NCBI GenBank assembly: GCA_947561395.2
Contig: OX387183.1
Location: 7,373,883 to 7,437,882, forward strand
Source: Buxus sempervirens
Lineage: Eukaryota; Streptophyta; Magnoliopsida; Buxales; Buxaceae
DNA length: 64,000 nucleotides
Reading direction: 5' to 3'
Positions within the stretch are counted from its first letter, which is position 1, and each line of letters opens with the position of its first letter. This document shows, one piece after another, positions 34,272-47,578 of the stretch. A program made the position numbers and the translations under genes. The notes under the pieces are model-generated. The model saw only the letters and a list, made by a program, of their open reading frames with translations, did not search any database and had not been told where the DNA came from.

Positions 34272-35754
34272 TTGTGGATTTAAGCCTTTTTTTTGTATGT
34301 TCATGCTTTTTCTTTACTTTTTGAATGCTTGCTATTTTGTTTACTTTATTTGTGTATATTCTTGTATTTCAAATCAGATTGGGATGCTTTTGAATTTTAT
34401 ATGGATCAAGTCATGTATGTTTTGATTGATGTTGCCTAGAGATTGATTTAGGAGAAGCCTATCTTGAAGCATGATTTTGATGCATTTGGTGATAACATGC
34501 TCTAATTTGGATTTTGAATACCATGGTTTGAACATGAGAATTAGAAGCATGAAATCTAGGAGTTCAGAATTTTTGGGGTATTCAAACATGATTCCCATAA
34601 AGCATGCTTTTTGTGCTTAAAAATTTTTTTGTTATGCTATGCCTTTGATTTGGGGTATAGGGGGATTTGATTTGAGCATGAAAACCAAGAGCATGAAATC
34701 TGGAATTTTAGTGCACATTGTAGATTTTTTTTAGTATGTTCACCAATATACCATGTCAAGTAGTTGCTAAACTTTTAGGCATTAATTTGGGGTATAAGGG
34801 AAGCACTTTTGAGCATGAAAATTCTGGAAATTTCAGTGTATATTTGGGGGATTTCAAGCATGTTTTACCTCATTGAAACACTTTTGAACCATGCCAAGTA
34901 AGTGCTAAAATTTTAGGCTTCAATTTGGGGTAAATGGTACACTTTGAGCATGAAAAAGAGCATGAAAATCTGGAATTTTAGGAATGCTTTTGGGTTTCAA
35001 GCATGTTTACATGATTTAATTGTTGTTTGTGCAAATAACATGTTTTGTATACCACTTTTTGGGCATGTAATATTTTTGTGCATATTTGGTGCTTGCTTGC
35101 TTGTATTTAGCTTCATTATTTTTGTCATATGTACCTTGGCTTGAAATTGAATGCATGGCTACGAAAAAGAGTGGCAAGGGGCTGGGACGTTGTGAATGTT
35201 ACCACAATTTAAAATTGCACTTGAAACAATTTACACAGCCTACCCTTTTACCTATTAGGAAGTTGAACCATGAATGTGTGTAGCTTGGCGCACCGAGGTC
35301 GTGACTTCGGAAAGCGAAAGTGAAAACATTTACCTTAGAATTTGGGTCAATGATGTGATGACAATGGGATCTGTGATTCGATTCCGGGCATCACTAGACT
35401 TGAGTTCTAAGTTGCCAATTAAGCCAAAACCCAAAAACCATACGCTTGAAGGTGGAGAAACACGTTTTTGGCTAAAAGCACACAATTGCGTTTGGGGAAT
35501 TGGGTGTAAATGTGGGAAGGCCGTTTGCATGTTTTGCAGGCCAAGGTATAATGTGAATACCATATTGAATGAAGGTAATACAAGGTGGCAAGGTAAAGCC
35601 ATGTCCTTTTCTTAAATTTGAGGAATTTTGCAAGTGTGATGTCCAAGCCCGATTTGGGGCAAGTTTTGAAGGTCAAATTAAGGTGAACATCAATTGGGAA
35701 TGAAAAGAATCAAATCTGGTGAAAAAAATGAGTCAAAAAGGGCCATTTCGGCAA

Positions 35755-35894
35755 TAACCGGCAACTCAGGCCGGTTAATAACAACCCTGCTCATATCCGG
35801 TATATATTTCCGGATAAAAAGGCATATGCGTGAATCCGGTTATGGTAACCGGATACAATAAGGCATATTATTATCCGGAATGTTATACCGGATA
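35755..35894. promoter_or_regulatory. Dyad array 2 (leader): four 23-bp units, 39-bp step
   Basis: Units start at 35755, 35794, 35833 and 35872, again exactly 39 bp apart, with 9-bp spacers. The first unit is TAACCGG-N9-CCGGTTA: both arms changed together, so symmetry is kept. The third has AATCCGG in its left arm only. No obvious TATA lies within 15 bp on either side, unlike arrays 3 and 4; the nearest on the plus strand is a weak aataaaat at about 35938. Confidence 0.83.
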
Positions 35895-36202
35895 CGTTCA
35901 AAAATGCACAAATTGGCTTTTCAGCCCAAGTTTTCAGAATAAAATGCCTAAAACACTGTGGATAATCCTTAGGCACCCCGAAAAGAACATAAGAAATGTT
36001 CCCAAAAATACAAAAAAAAAAAAAAAACAAAAACAAAAAAGAATAAAATAAAATATTCTTTCAGGATTTAACCTAAGTTTGAAAATCAAAGAGGAAACCA
36101 AGGTGTCATATTTTTGACACCAACTCAACTCAAACATGTGTCAGTCAAACTCTGGAACTTGAAAACTGAGAAAATTCAGCAAATTTGAAGAAGAAAAAAA
36201 AA

Positions 36203-37310
36203 CCTTTGGTTGGTTATTTTTATCAATCAAATCAAAAAAAAAACCTTTGGTTGGTTATTTTTATCAATCAAATCAAAGAAAAAATGAAAACCTTGGTTGG
36301 TTATTTTTATCAATCAAATCAAAAAAAATGGGACACTTGGAAGCCCTAGAATATTCCATGAAAACCTTTGGTTGGTTATTTTTATCAATCAAATCAAAGA
36401 AAAAATGAAAACCTTGGTTGGTTATTTTTATCAATCAAATAAAAAAAAAAATGGGACACTTGGAAGCCCTAGAATATTCCATGAAAACCTTTGGTTGGTT
36501 ATTTTATCAATCAAATCAAAAAAAAAATGAAAACCTTTGGTTGGTTATTTTTATCAATCAAATCAAAACATTTGTGGGATACTTGGATAGAGTAGTCCAA
36601 GACACCTTTGGTTGGTTATTTTTATCAATCAAATCAAAACATTTGTGGGATACTTGGATAGATTATTCCAAGACACCTTTGGTTGATTATTTTTATCAAT
36701 CAAATCAAAACATTTGTGGGATACTTGGATAGAATATTCCAAGACACCTTTGGTTGGTTATTTTTATCAATCAAATCAAAACATTTGTGGGATACTTGGA
36801 TAGAGTAGTCCAAGACACCTTTGGTTGGTTATTTTTATCAATCAAATCAAAACATTTGTGGGATACTTGGATAGAGTAGTCCAAGACACCTTTGGTTGGT
36901 TATTTTTATCAATCAAATCAAAACATTTGTGGGATACTTGGATAGAGTAGTCCAAGACACCTTTGGTTGGTTATTTTTATCAATCAAATCAAAACATTTG
37001 TGGGATACTTGGATAGAATATTCCAAGACACCTTTGGTTGATTATTTTTATCAATCAAATCAAAACATTTGTGGGATACTTGGATTGAATATTCCAAGAC
37101 ACCTTTGGTTGATTATTTTTATCAATCAAATCAAAACATTTGTGGGATACTTGGATAGAGTAGTCCAAGACACCTTTGGTTGGTTATTTTTATCAATCAA
37201 ATCAAAACATTTGTGGGATACTTGGATAGAGTAGTCCAAGACACCTTTGGTTGGTTATTTTTATCAATCAAATCAAAAAAAATTGGGACCCTTGGAAGCC
37301 CTAGAATATT
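36203..37310 (+). repeat. 71-bp tandem repeat in the Tat leader
   Basis: Up to about ten full units of 71 bp contain acctttggttggttattttt, atcaatcaaatcaaaa, and catttgtgggatacttgg. Shorter and partly scrambled units occur at the left (36203-36530). Because 71 is not a multiple of three, the repeat cycles through all frames and yields long repetitive frames that are not genes. Confidence 0.9.
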
Positions 37311-37489
37311 CCAACTCAAAACAAAAAAAAAAAAAACAAAAACAAAAACAAAAAATTTTTTTTCTGGCGGGTGTTCACCTAACCTACTGGTTTACATATA
37401 TAGGGGTATGACTCAAGTTAAGTGGAAGCTAACATGTTCTATTCATTTTTTTTCCTCAGGTACATTCAACCCAGGTACATTTACACTTA

Positions 37490-40400
37490 TTGGCAATCAT
37501 TGCTCCCGTGACCAGATCCAAAGCAAGAACAATGAATACTGAAGAGAACCAAGCCCAAGCTACCGTCCCTGCTCAGGACTTTACTCAACTGCAGGAGCAA
37601 GTGGCCGGTCTGGCCAAGATGCTGGGAGACCTACTGGCGGCTCAGGCCCAACAGGCCCAAGCCCCGAACCAGGCATCTACTTCCCATCAGGCACCACCAC
37701 CTCAGGCCTACATTCCGCCTCCGGTTCAGCCCATGCCTGAGCCCATTTCTGAACCAGTCCCTGAACCCATTCTGATCAGGGAAAATATGGCGGAGTCTGA
37801 GAAAGAGCTGGAGAAAGAAAAGGCCCGAGATGAGATGGAAAAGAAAATGCTGCTGAGGATAGAAAGAATCCAGGCAGAGCTGAAAGAGGTGAAGGGGGGA
37901 GGCAGCCATGCAGGCACCACCTTCGAGGACCTGTGCATGTACCCGGACGTCTGTCTACCGGCTAAGTTCAGGTGCCCGGATTTTGACAAGTTTGATGGCA
38001 CGGGCTGCCCATTAAGCCATCTGAAACTATACTGCGGGGCCCTGTGCCAGTTTGGCCGGGACGATGGAATACTGATCCAGCTCTTCCAGAGGAGTCTGAC
38101 CGGGTCAGCCCTTCGGTGGTTCGCTACAGTGGACCATGGAAGGATTAGAAGGTGGAAGGACTTGGCCGACGCCTTCTTGGACCAATACAAATTTAACTCG
38201 GAGATCGTGCCAGACCGGTACGACATGATGAGGATGAGCAAGGGAAAGGATGAACCGGTACGGCAGTACGCCAAGAGATGGAGAGAGGCCGCCTCCCAGG
38301 TCAGGCCACCTATGCAAGAGCCGGAGATGATCTCCACATTTATGGGCACACTGGGGCAGCCCTTCTACAACCATCTGGTGGGTCAGATAACCACCAACTT
38401 TGCAGCCCTGGTACAGGTAGAGGACCGGATCGAGGAAGGGGTCAGGTCAGGACGGCTGATAGACTACTCCACTCTGACTGGGCAGTCTGAGTCCTCGGCC
38501 TCCATGGCCCAGAAGAAAGGGGCCGGGTTTAAAAAGACGGGGGCCCGAAAAGAAGGGGAGGTGAACCTGGTCCAGGCTCCTCCAGCCAAGAAGCCACTTC
38601 ACGTCAACATCTCGGCACCCCAACAGGCCCAGCAGGCCCAGCAGTCGTACCAGACCCCGCTGAATGTCAACTTCTCTCCCTCTGTGCCAGCTAACACAAG
38701 GAGGACTTTTTCTAAGGAGGAGCGGGATGCCTGGTTCGCAGCAAGAAAGAACCGGGTTTTCACCCCTCTACCCATATCTCTGTCCCAACTACTGCCAACC
38801 TTGCTGAAAGGGGAATACTTGACTCTGAAGGAGCCTAACCCGAATGCCACCAGGGGAAGAAATTTTGACACATCGGTCACCTGTGACTTCCACATGGGTG
38901 CACCGGGGCATTCTACAGATACCTGCTGGGTATTGAAGCATGCGGTCCAGGACCTATTGGACCAGAAGGCTTTGGTCTTTAACACCGCTGCACCCGCCCC
39001 GTCGGGGAATGATATTGGGCAGAATCCTCTGCCTTACCACAATGGGGCAGGCCCATCCAACTCCATCACTGCCATATCCACCACCAGAAGGGCCTTTGAC
39101 CCATCACAGCTCATAGCTCCCGTGGGGACCACGGTCCAGGTCCGATTTTTCCCAGAAGAGGAAGAAGAGGAGATCAACATGGTCTCCCAAAAAAATAATA
39201 CAGCTGCTGAGGACATAAGTTCCTCTTTAAACCGGGTCTCATCTCTTATGACCCAGATGAATACTGCAAGGCCCGCATTGGTCTTCAATTGCAGTCCACC
39301 CGCTTGTTCCCCATCCAAGCTGTCTAAGGCTCCACTGGTCATCAATCTTGACCCCACCACTGCTTCCATCACTTCTTCTGTCCCCACCAAATCCAAACTT
39401 CAACCCCTGGTTGTAAATGTGCAGCCAGCCCATACTATCCCTAAACCGGCCCATACATCCCGGTCCAGACTCCAGCCATTAGTGGTTAACATCCCTAAAC
39501 TAGCCTATTCTGAGGCCGCTGTACCATGGAATTACAGCGAGGGAATCACGGCTACGGTTCCAATGGTCAGGAACCAGAACCAGGAGGAGGTGAACCTCAT
39601 GACGAGGTCGGGGAGATGTGCAGGGGGTGAAGAGAAAGAAAAGGAGACAGAAGTAGAAAAAGAAAAAACAGAAAAAGAAAATGAAGAAAAAAGAAAACAA
39701 AAAGGAAAAAATAAAGTGGGAGAAGACACCCCCCAGGGTGCAGACAATGAGGCAGCCGACCTCATAAAAATAATAAAGAAAAGTGAATTCAATCTTGTGG
39801 ATCAGCTGAACAAGGTCCCGGCCCAGATTTCAATACTGGGCCTTTTGCTGAATTCTGAAAAGCATAGGGATGCATTGTTAAGGGTGCTACAGAGTGCACA
39901 CATATCCCAGACCATTGATCCAGACCAGCTTGGTAAAATGGTTGGTCAAATCTTGTCACATAAGGTGATAAGTTTCTCAGAGGGTGAGATCAACCCAGGT
40001 GGGTGTTATCATGTGGACCCTTTGCACATCACTGTGCTCTGTAAGGGCTGCATGGTTGCACGGGTTTTAATTGACAACGGGTCAGCATTAAACGTTTGCC
40101 CGTTAATCACTTTTACCAACCTAGGCCTGGACCAGTCAAGGATCAAACGGAATGGGCGGATAGTGAGGGCTTTTGATAGCTCCAAAACCCACTCCCTAGG
40201 GGAGATTGAACTGCCGGTCACAATTGGGCCGAATATCTTTAACATCACATTTGAGGTGATGGATATACCCGCAGCCTTCAATCTGCTCCTAGGAAGGCCG
40301 TGGATACACTCGGCTAGGGCAATACCATCCACGCTCCACCAAAGGGTGAAATATGTAAGAGGGCAAAGGGTGATAATAGTCCTAGCCGAAAACTTGGTGC

Positions 40401-40561
40401 CGCCCATCGTGTCACCTGATGTGCCCTTGATCAATGTGGACCTAACTGTTGACAAGATTGCATTCCACTCATTTCAATTTGAGGCGGTAAATTACATACC
40501 TGGGGGTGTGAGAAAAAGAAAGAAAAAGGGACCACTGCAGAAAAGATGGTCAAGAAAGTGA
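37490..40561 (+). pseudogene. Tat gag-protease region (fossil)
   Basis: Begins MAIIAPVTRSKA and passes a Gln/Pro-rich stretch. It holds the retrotransposon gag fold (FRCPDFDKFDGTGCPLSHLK near 37970, through about 38460), a CxxH...GHxxxxC zinc-knuckle-like site (about 38883-38930), a Lys/Glu-rich linker, and an aspartic protease with LIDNGSALNV (about 40065) and LLGRPWIH (about 40290). Codon use is GC-richer than the flanks. This part would form the particle and process it. Confidence 0.9.
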
Positions 40562-43500
40562 TGGAGAAATACCACTTTCACCCAGGGAAAGGCCTGGGGA
40601 TCAATCTGCAGGGGATGGTGGAGCCAATCACGGCTAAGAAACTGATCCCCAATGTAGGGTTGGGCTTCAAGCCCAGAGTCTGGAGAAGAATGAAATATGA
40701 AGAAGGGGAGAGCAGAAGCAAAGGAAAACTCCCGCATCTGAGGGTGAACTTTCCAAAACCCTCCTACATAATCCAAATTTCTCCTCCCATGGACCAGTCC
40801 AAACCTCCCTACTGCAATGTCAACCCATTTCAAAAGCCTTCTGTTTCGGCCCTACAACCCTATAACCCATCTCCAATACTGGAAGCAGTGGATGGGCCTG
40901 GACCACAGCCCGAGCAGCAGGTGGACTATTCGGAAGATGTTGGAGCCTTCTTCGCCATGACTGAAGGCGAAAAGACAGGGGCAGACATAGAACTGCCGTT
41001 TATTGATTGGGCTGCAGTAAAAGTTCCAGACAAGGTCATTTCTGAACTAGGCCCCGTAGCAGAAAAGGGCAGTACCCACCCGGTGATGATGGCATCGGAC
41101 GCGGGGCTTGAAGAGCAGGCTTTCCCTATTTCCCCTGCTCCCCAAAATTTTGTACTGAACAATTGGGAGGAAACTCCTCTTACCTTTGAAGCAGCGTCTG
41201 TGTGGCAAACTGACGCGGCTTCCAAAAAAAAACTCCAATAGTGGAATGCCATTTCCCTGAAGGTTCTAATGGGCCTTCGTCTTCAAGGGAATTATGTTTA
41301 GAAGGCCCACAAAAAACCCAAAAAGATTTTTCTATTTTTTCTAGGAAATTTAATTTTTTCAAAAAGGTCCAAACCGCTTATGAACCATATAATCAGACCG
41401 AATTGGACCAGGTTGAATATGACTTCGACCTTGAGCTCGACTTTGATCTCATGGGGGTCGAAGAAGAGACCGAGGTCGAAGAAGAAGATGTTCCAAAAGA
41501 AATTGAATACCAATTGGAACGTCATGAAAAGGGGGTCCAACCTAATATTGAGGAGACCATATCCATAAATCTTGGGACCAAAGAGGACCCAAAAATCGTG
41601 AAAATCGGGTCATGCTTGTCTGATGTGCAGAAAAATGAAATGTCACAGTTCTTGGCAGATTACAAAGATGTGTTCGCTTGGTCATATCGGGACATGCCGG
41701 GGTTGGATACGGACATGGTGGTGCACAAGTTGCCAATTTTGCCAGGGGTTAAGCCGATCAAGCAGAAGCTGAGAAGATTGAAGCCTGAGTGGACTCTGAA
41801 GGTCAAGGACGAAGTGGTCAAACAATTTCAAGCCGGATTTTTGGCAGTCTCTACGTACCCTGAGTGGCTCGCAAACATAGTGCCGGTACCAAAGAAGGAC
41901 GGGAAGGTCCGAATGTGCGTGGATTATAGAGACTTGAATAGGGCAAGCCCAAAGGACGATTTTCCGCTTCCACACATCGACATTCTGGTCGATAATACTG
42001 CGGTACATAGCCTGTTTTCCTTCATGGATGGGTTCTCAGGATATAATCAGATCAAGATGGCTAAGGAAGATCAAGAGAAAACAGCATTTATCACACCTTG
42101 GGGCACATTCCACTATACGGTCATGCCGTTTGGGCTTAAAAACGCTGGGGCAACATACCAGCGGGCCATGACTGCACTATTTTATGACATGATCCATAAG
42201 GAGATGGAGGTCTATGTGGACGATATGATTGCCAAATCCTGCAAAGAGGAGGACCACTTGATCAACCTGAAGAAAGTGTTTGATCGGCTCAGGAAGTACA
42301 GTCTACGGCTTAACCCGGCTAAGTGCGTCTTTGGGGCTACATCAGGGAAATTACTGGGATTTATAGTGAGCCGAAGAGGGATTGAAATTGACCCGGCTAA
42401 AGCCAAGGCCATAATTGAAATGCCAGCACCCAGAACTGAGAAGGAGGTTCGTGGCTTTCTTGGAAGGATTCAATACATAAGCCGGTTCATAGCACAGCTC
42501 ACTGCTATCTGTGAACCGATTTTCAAACTTTTAAGGAAGGATAACCCGACGGTCTGGAATGAGGATTGCCAGCAGGCATTTGACACAATAAAGAGGTATT
42601 TGCTGAACCCGCCTGTGCTAGTGCCACCAACTCCAGGAAGACCACTGATCCTGTACTTGTCAGTGTTGGAAACGTCAATGGGATGTGTCTTGGGGCAGCA
42701 TGATGAGACTGGTAGAAAAGAAAGGGCCATTTACTATCTGAGTAAAAAATTCACGGAATATGAAGCCAAGTACTCACCATTGGAGAAGACTTGCTGTGCT
42801 CTAGTGTGGGCCACTCAGAGGCTAAGGCATTATTTCCTTAGTCACTCCACACTATTGATATCCCGGATGAACCCTCTGAAATATTTATTTGAGAAACCGG
42901 CACTGACTGGCAGAACGGCTAAGTGGCAACTACTACTGTCCGAGTTTGACCTCACATACATCACCCAGAAGGCAATCAAGGGTCAAGCCATAGCTGATCA
43001 CCTGGCTGCACATCCTTTGCCAGAATATCAACCCTTGAAGACCAACTTTCCAGATGAGGCAATACTGTACACTGAAGAGGAGAACAGTGAGAGTTCTTGG
43101 CAGATGTTCTTTGATGGGGCCGCCAACATGAATGGGAACGGAATAGGGACAGTCTTGGTTAAACCAGATGGTTCACACATCCCAATTGCAGTAAAACTGA
43201 GATTCCAGTGCACCAATAACATAGCAGAATATGAGGCATGCATAATTGGATTGCAAGCAGCCATGGATCAGGGAGTAGAGGAACTTGACGTATATGGGGA
43301 TTCGAGTCTTATCATCTTCCAAACAACTGGTGAGTGGAAAACCAAGGATCACAAATTGATCCCCTATCACCAGTACTTGGAAGAAATAAGCACAAATTTC
43401 ACTCGAATTTCCTTCAACTATATGCCAAGGGCCAAGAATCAGTTTGCGGATGCTTTAGCAACCTTGGTTTCAATGGTCAGCATATCAGAAGGAGTAGACA

Positions 43501-44828
43501 TCAGACCACTGGAAATTGAGGTTAGAGATGAACCGGCTTACTGTCTCGTTCTAGAGGGAGCACCAGAAGAAGAAGCACCATGGTTTCAGGATATCAAGAA
43601 CTTCTTGAATAATCGGAGTCTGCCAGAAAATGCCACTGCTACTGAGAAGAGGACAATACAGAGATTGGCTGGTCAGTTTCTACTAAGTGGTGGACATGTG
43701 TACAAAAGGTCACATAATGACATTCTGCTAAGATGTGTCGCCAAGGCTGAATCGGAAAGGCTGATTGAGACTGTACATGGAGGAGTCTGTGGGCCCCATA
43801 TGAGTGGGAACATGCTGGCTAAGAAGATCCTGAGGCTAGGATATTACTGGACGACCATGGAGCATGACTGCTGTATACATGTTAGGAGGTGCCATCAATG
43901 CCAGATATATGCAGATAACAAGCATGCACCCCCAGGTGAGCTGCACAACATGACATCACCCTGGCCCTTCTCTATGTGGGGCATAGATGTTATTGGCATG
44001 ATCTCCCCTAAGGCATCGAACGGGCACAGATTCATCCTGGTGGCGATTGACTATTTCACTAAGTGGGTGGAAGCAGCATCATATGCAAATATCACAAGCA
44101 ACCATGTGATCAAATTTTTGAAGCACAACATTATTTGTCGCTATGGACTGCCAAGTGCCATAGTATCAGACAATGCTTCAAATATTAAGAACAAGGACAT
44201 GAAGAAAATGTGTGAGCAGTTTCAGATCACCCATCATAAGTCAGCTCCGTACAGGCCAAAGATGAATGGGGCAGTGGAAGCAGCAAACAAGAATATAAAG
44301 AAAATCATTCAAAAGATGATAGTGAGTTACAAAGATTGGCATGAAATGCTACCACTTGCTCTACATGCCTACAGAACCTCGATCCGGACTTCAACTGGGG
44401 CAACCCCGTACTCCCTAGTCTATGGGATGGAAGCAGTCTTGCCCGTGGAAGTAGAGATCCCCTCACTCCGAGTGCTCATGGAAGCAGAACTAGAAGAAGC
44501 CGAATGGGTCCAGTCGAGACATGATCAACTCAACCTGATAGAAGAAAAGCGGTTGAAAGCGCTTTGCCATGGACAGTTGTACCAGAAGAGAATGGCCCGG
44601 GCTTACAATAAGAAAGTGAGGCCCAGAACTTTCCAAGAAGGAAACTTAGTGCTAAAGAAAATTCTACCATTTTTGGAAGACCCTCGCGGTAAGTTCAAGC
44701 CCAATTGGGAAGGCCCATATGTCGTCAAGAAAGTCCTATCAGGGGGAGCACTCATCTTAGCAGAAATGGATGGGTCAGATTTTCCTGAGCCCATTAACTC
44801 TGATGCAGTAAAAAGGTATTTTCCTTGA
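40546..44828 (+). pseudogene. Tat G-patch and pol region (fossil)
   Basis: A G-patch-like stretch (HPGKGLGINLQG, about 40575) is followed by reverse transcriptase (VCVDYRDLN-like MCVDYRDLNRASPKDDFPLP near 41915; catalytic YVDD near 42215), RNase H (about 42640-43010), an archaeal-type second RNase H beginning MFFDGAANMNGNG (about 43100-43470), and integrase with an HHCC zinc site (about 43800-43920) and a DDE core (about 43980-44290). The C-terminal GPYVVKKV block follows; no chromodomain is visible. The double RNase H places it in Tat/Ogre. The gag-pol junction changes frame; Ogre relatives are known to splice between protease and reverse transcriptase. Confidence 0.9.
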
Positions 44829-45765
44829 GTGAATATTTCTAGGAAATGATCCGAGGCCATTTTTCTTTACTTCCTTCAAAATTTTAATCCCTAGTCTAGC
44901 CAAGTTGAGCCGGTTCGTTTCTTTGATCAACCCGAACCGGATTTACAGTCAAATTGGGGCAAAATCAATTGGGGCAAAAGTGAGGAAAGAAAAAGAAAAA
45001 GAGAGGAAAAGCAATGGAAATGGCAAATGAAAGCCAAGTGTGAAAAAAGATGCAAAAAATGCAATTTGGGGAAAAATGGGTAAATCTATCATAACTGTAA
45101 ATCCGGTTGACCTATTTCCACACTTGAAAATTTTTGGGCCTTTAATACCCTTTCTTTCATAAACTAAGCCTAGCCTTTATTTCGTCCTATTTTTAAGCCC
45201 TCGGTGATCTTAGCTTGTTCATTCAAATGACAGAGTAAGATGGGTGATGACGGAATTCGGAAGCCGGCCCTAGTGAAAACCGTAACTGGCGCTAGGGGCA
45301 ATATTGGCAAAAAGGCAAAAAGAAAAAAAAATAAGAAAAATGAAAGAAAATCATAGGTTGAGTTGATCATGGGGATCTGAGCCTTAAGCAAAGTTGGCAT
45401 GAGTAGAATGGGGCAGTTTTGGCAGTTGGGGATGACTCTAAAGATCCTAAGATGGACGGTTCTGATCCCTCAGTATTTTGTGGACTACCCTTTTCATTAT
45501 TTAACCTGGTTCTAATTCCTTTAATTATAGGTGACTAAGTGCATGGACAAAATTTCAAAAAAATACAAAAAAAATATAAAAAGAAAAATTATACTTTGGC
45601 CAGTGATGAGAAATCAAATACTTTTCATAAAACCTTTGTTTTTACAAGCATCTGAGCATTCTGAGGCCAATAATATAAAAACTTTATTTTGAATTAAATC
45701 ATTTGTATTTCCACTATTGGAGTTCAATTTTGTACAAAGGTATGAAAAATGTGCAGGAAATAAAG
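44829..45765. other. Spacer between pol and the convergent antisense gene
   Basis: AT-rich non-coding DNA between the plus-strand pol and the minus-strand DUF7745-like gene, which converge here. A-rich runs at 44985-45075 and 45308-45345 are prominent. It must hold both transcript ends, but no terminator can be pinpointed. Confidence 0.55.
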
Positions 45766-47469
45766 CTAATCTCCTAGCCGCTCCTCAAGCTCCCGAATCC
45801 GAGCTGCCTGAGCTGCAATAACTCCTGAAGCCCCCTCTGCAGCGGGATCACTCAGGAAGGAAATGACCTCATCTGAAAGGGCCTGCTTGATCCTCATACT
45901 CCTGAGGCTGGCCAAAGTAGCCTGGTACTTCTGCCGGATCATACGGACCTCGAAGCAACGGGCCTGCCTCTGCTCCTCCAGCTTCTCTTCCGCGGCAATA
46001 CGGCGTGAGGTCTGCTCCTCAAGCTGCCTCTCCAGATAAGCACTCTGTATCCTGAGCTCCTGGGCCTCCCGTACCCATATCTGCTGAAGCCGCTTATGAG
46101 AAGCCCGCTCAGACTCTAGAATGTCCTCATAGGTGGGAGCCAAGACTACAGGAGGATCTTCGGGTACTGGGGCCTGAGTCTGTATCTGTTCCTTGATCCA
46201 GAAGAGATAATCCTTCACATGGGTTTCCGAGAAGACTGGACCATGCATAAAGCGGACATAAGACCACTCCTTCATCAACCAGGCATTCAGCTTCATAGAA
46301 AGAGGCCCAAGACGATCCTCATATCCACATGGGATGATAATCCCCTGGGTCGGACGGAACTGACGAAGGACCCGCAGAGGAAGATAAAGCACTGCATGCC
46401 TCAGGACAGCCAGAATCAGAAAGTTGCGGTCTCGGAAGCTAATCACTGTCTCCGCATTAGGCTGATAAGTACCAGGCCATCTCACCTGGTCATCCTGAAG
46501 CGAGCCCAAAAAAAGTGAACCAGCCCTGTTTGCCCCCTGGAATATCGGGACACCCCCTGTTGCTCATCAACAAAGGAACTTTCAGACTCGGGAAGAAGTG
46601 TCGATTGATCTCTTCAATCTGGCTCAAATGATCAAGTAGCCAAAGCTGCAAGGGAAGTGAGAGGTGTCAGCACATTGTATATATATAAAAAAAAAAAAAA
46701 AAGCAAAAAAGGCAAAAAAGAAAGCCAAAAAGCAAGAAAAAAAGAAAAAAAAACTTTTTACCTGCAGGATCTGGGCACATGCTAGGAAGCGTTTCGACTT
46801 CCTATTGTAGCAGTCGGTTAAGGCCTGATATATCCCAGCTAAAATCATAGGGGCCAACCTCTCCCGCTCCCTAACCTGGCATATCACGGAAATCAAGGCC
46901 AAGTCCACCTCGTCATCCTCCCGTGGGAAAAGCAACTGGTTGACCACTATCAGGGTCAACGCATTGAATCGGGCCTCCTTATCTTCTCCCCTCAAAAGCT
47001 TCTCAGTCAAAAAAGCCTTAGATAGGGTCAAAAGGGTGTCAGAATCCCCCAAGTCCTTCTTCCCTATGCCCAAAAAAGTAGAAGCTTCCTTCTTGTAACT
47101 GGGCCTAAGAGGTGGATTCACCACTTTCTCATCAAACCTCAGGCCCAGGATGGTTTCCACCTCTTCAATGGTTGGGGTCATCTCATGGGTCCCAAAACGG
47201 AACAAGTTGAGATCAGGAACCCAATGACCAATCATGGCCTCTATAATCTCCCACTTGAAGGGAACCTTGGGAATGAGCAGGGTATGGCCTAGGTTGGTAG
47301 TACCCCATCTCCTCTCCTCATCTAGGGTCATAGAGTTAACCCACCTTGTGTAAAAGGAATCCACAGGGTTGTACCTAGTGAGATTTGGGGGTTTTGATCT
47401 AAAAGGCTGTTTTGCAGGGGAGGCAATGTGGACAGATAATAGTGGGGCAGAAGATGATCCAGATTCCAT
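45766..47469 (-). pseudogene. Antisense DUF7745-like gene of the Tat element (fossil)
   Basis: The gene runs against gag-pol. Its ATG at 47469 opens MESGSSSAPLLSV, and the first exon contains SFYTRWVNSMTLDEERRW, FRFGTHEMTPTIEEVETILG and a helical continuation. That pattern matches the plant DUF7745 family often found with transposable elements. The exon ends at ctgcag|gtaaaa, and a T-rich intron of about 120 bp closes with cttgcag. The downstream part holds a conserved block (around 46250-46510) and ends in a long Arg/Glu/Gln-rich coiled coil (45770-46110). TATAAATG lies about 110 bp upstream of the ATG, with dyad array 3 just beyond it. Tat-lineage elements with antisense ORFs are known (Grande is one). 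The function of DUF7745 is unknown. It has about one coding break. Confidence 0.72.
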
Positions 47470-47578
47470 TGGATTTGACGGGAGCAAGCTAGAACTCAAG
47501 AGGAGGAAGAAAAAGGCGAAAAAGGGGTTTTCTAAACTCAAAAACTCGTAAAAAATGCTCAAATCCCGAGGCAGGTTG

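Larger units (their letters stand above)
34272..37489 (+). other. Tat element leader (5' untranslated region)
   Basis: A long AT-rich leader without a convincing ORF. It has several imperfect repeats of the phrase gagcatgaaaa / tctggaattt (about 34540-34990), a dyad array (35755-35894) and a 71-bp tandem array (36203-37310). Short frames in 35274-35676 show no domain. Ogre relatives can have an extra ORF before gag, but none is recognisable here. Confidence 0.7.

Noticed and set aside
36297-37234. Long repetitive frames (MVIFINQIK-type) in the Tat leader
   Set aside because: They arise from the 71-bp tandem repeat, which is not a multiple of three and cycles through frames. No other sign of coding.
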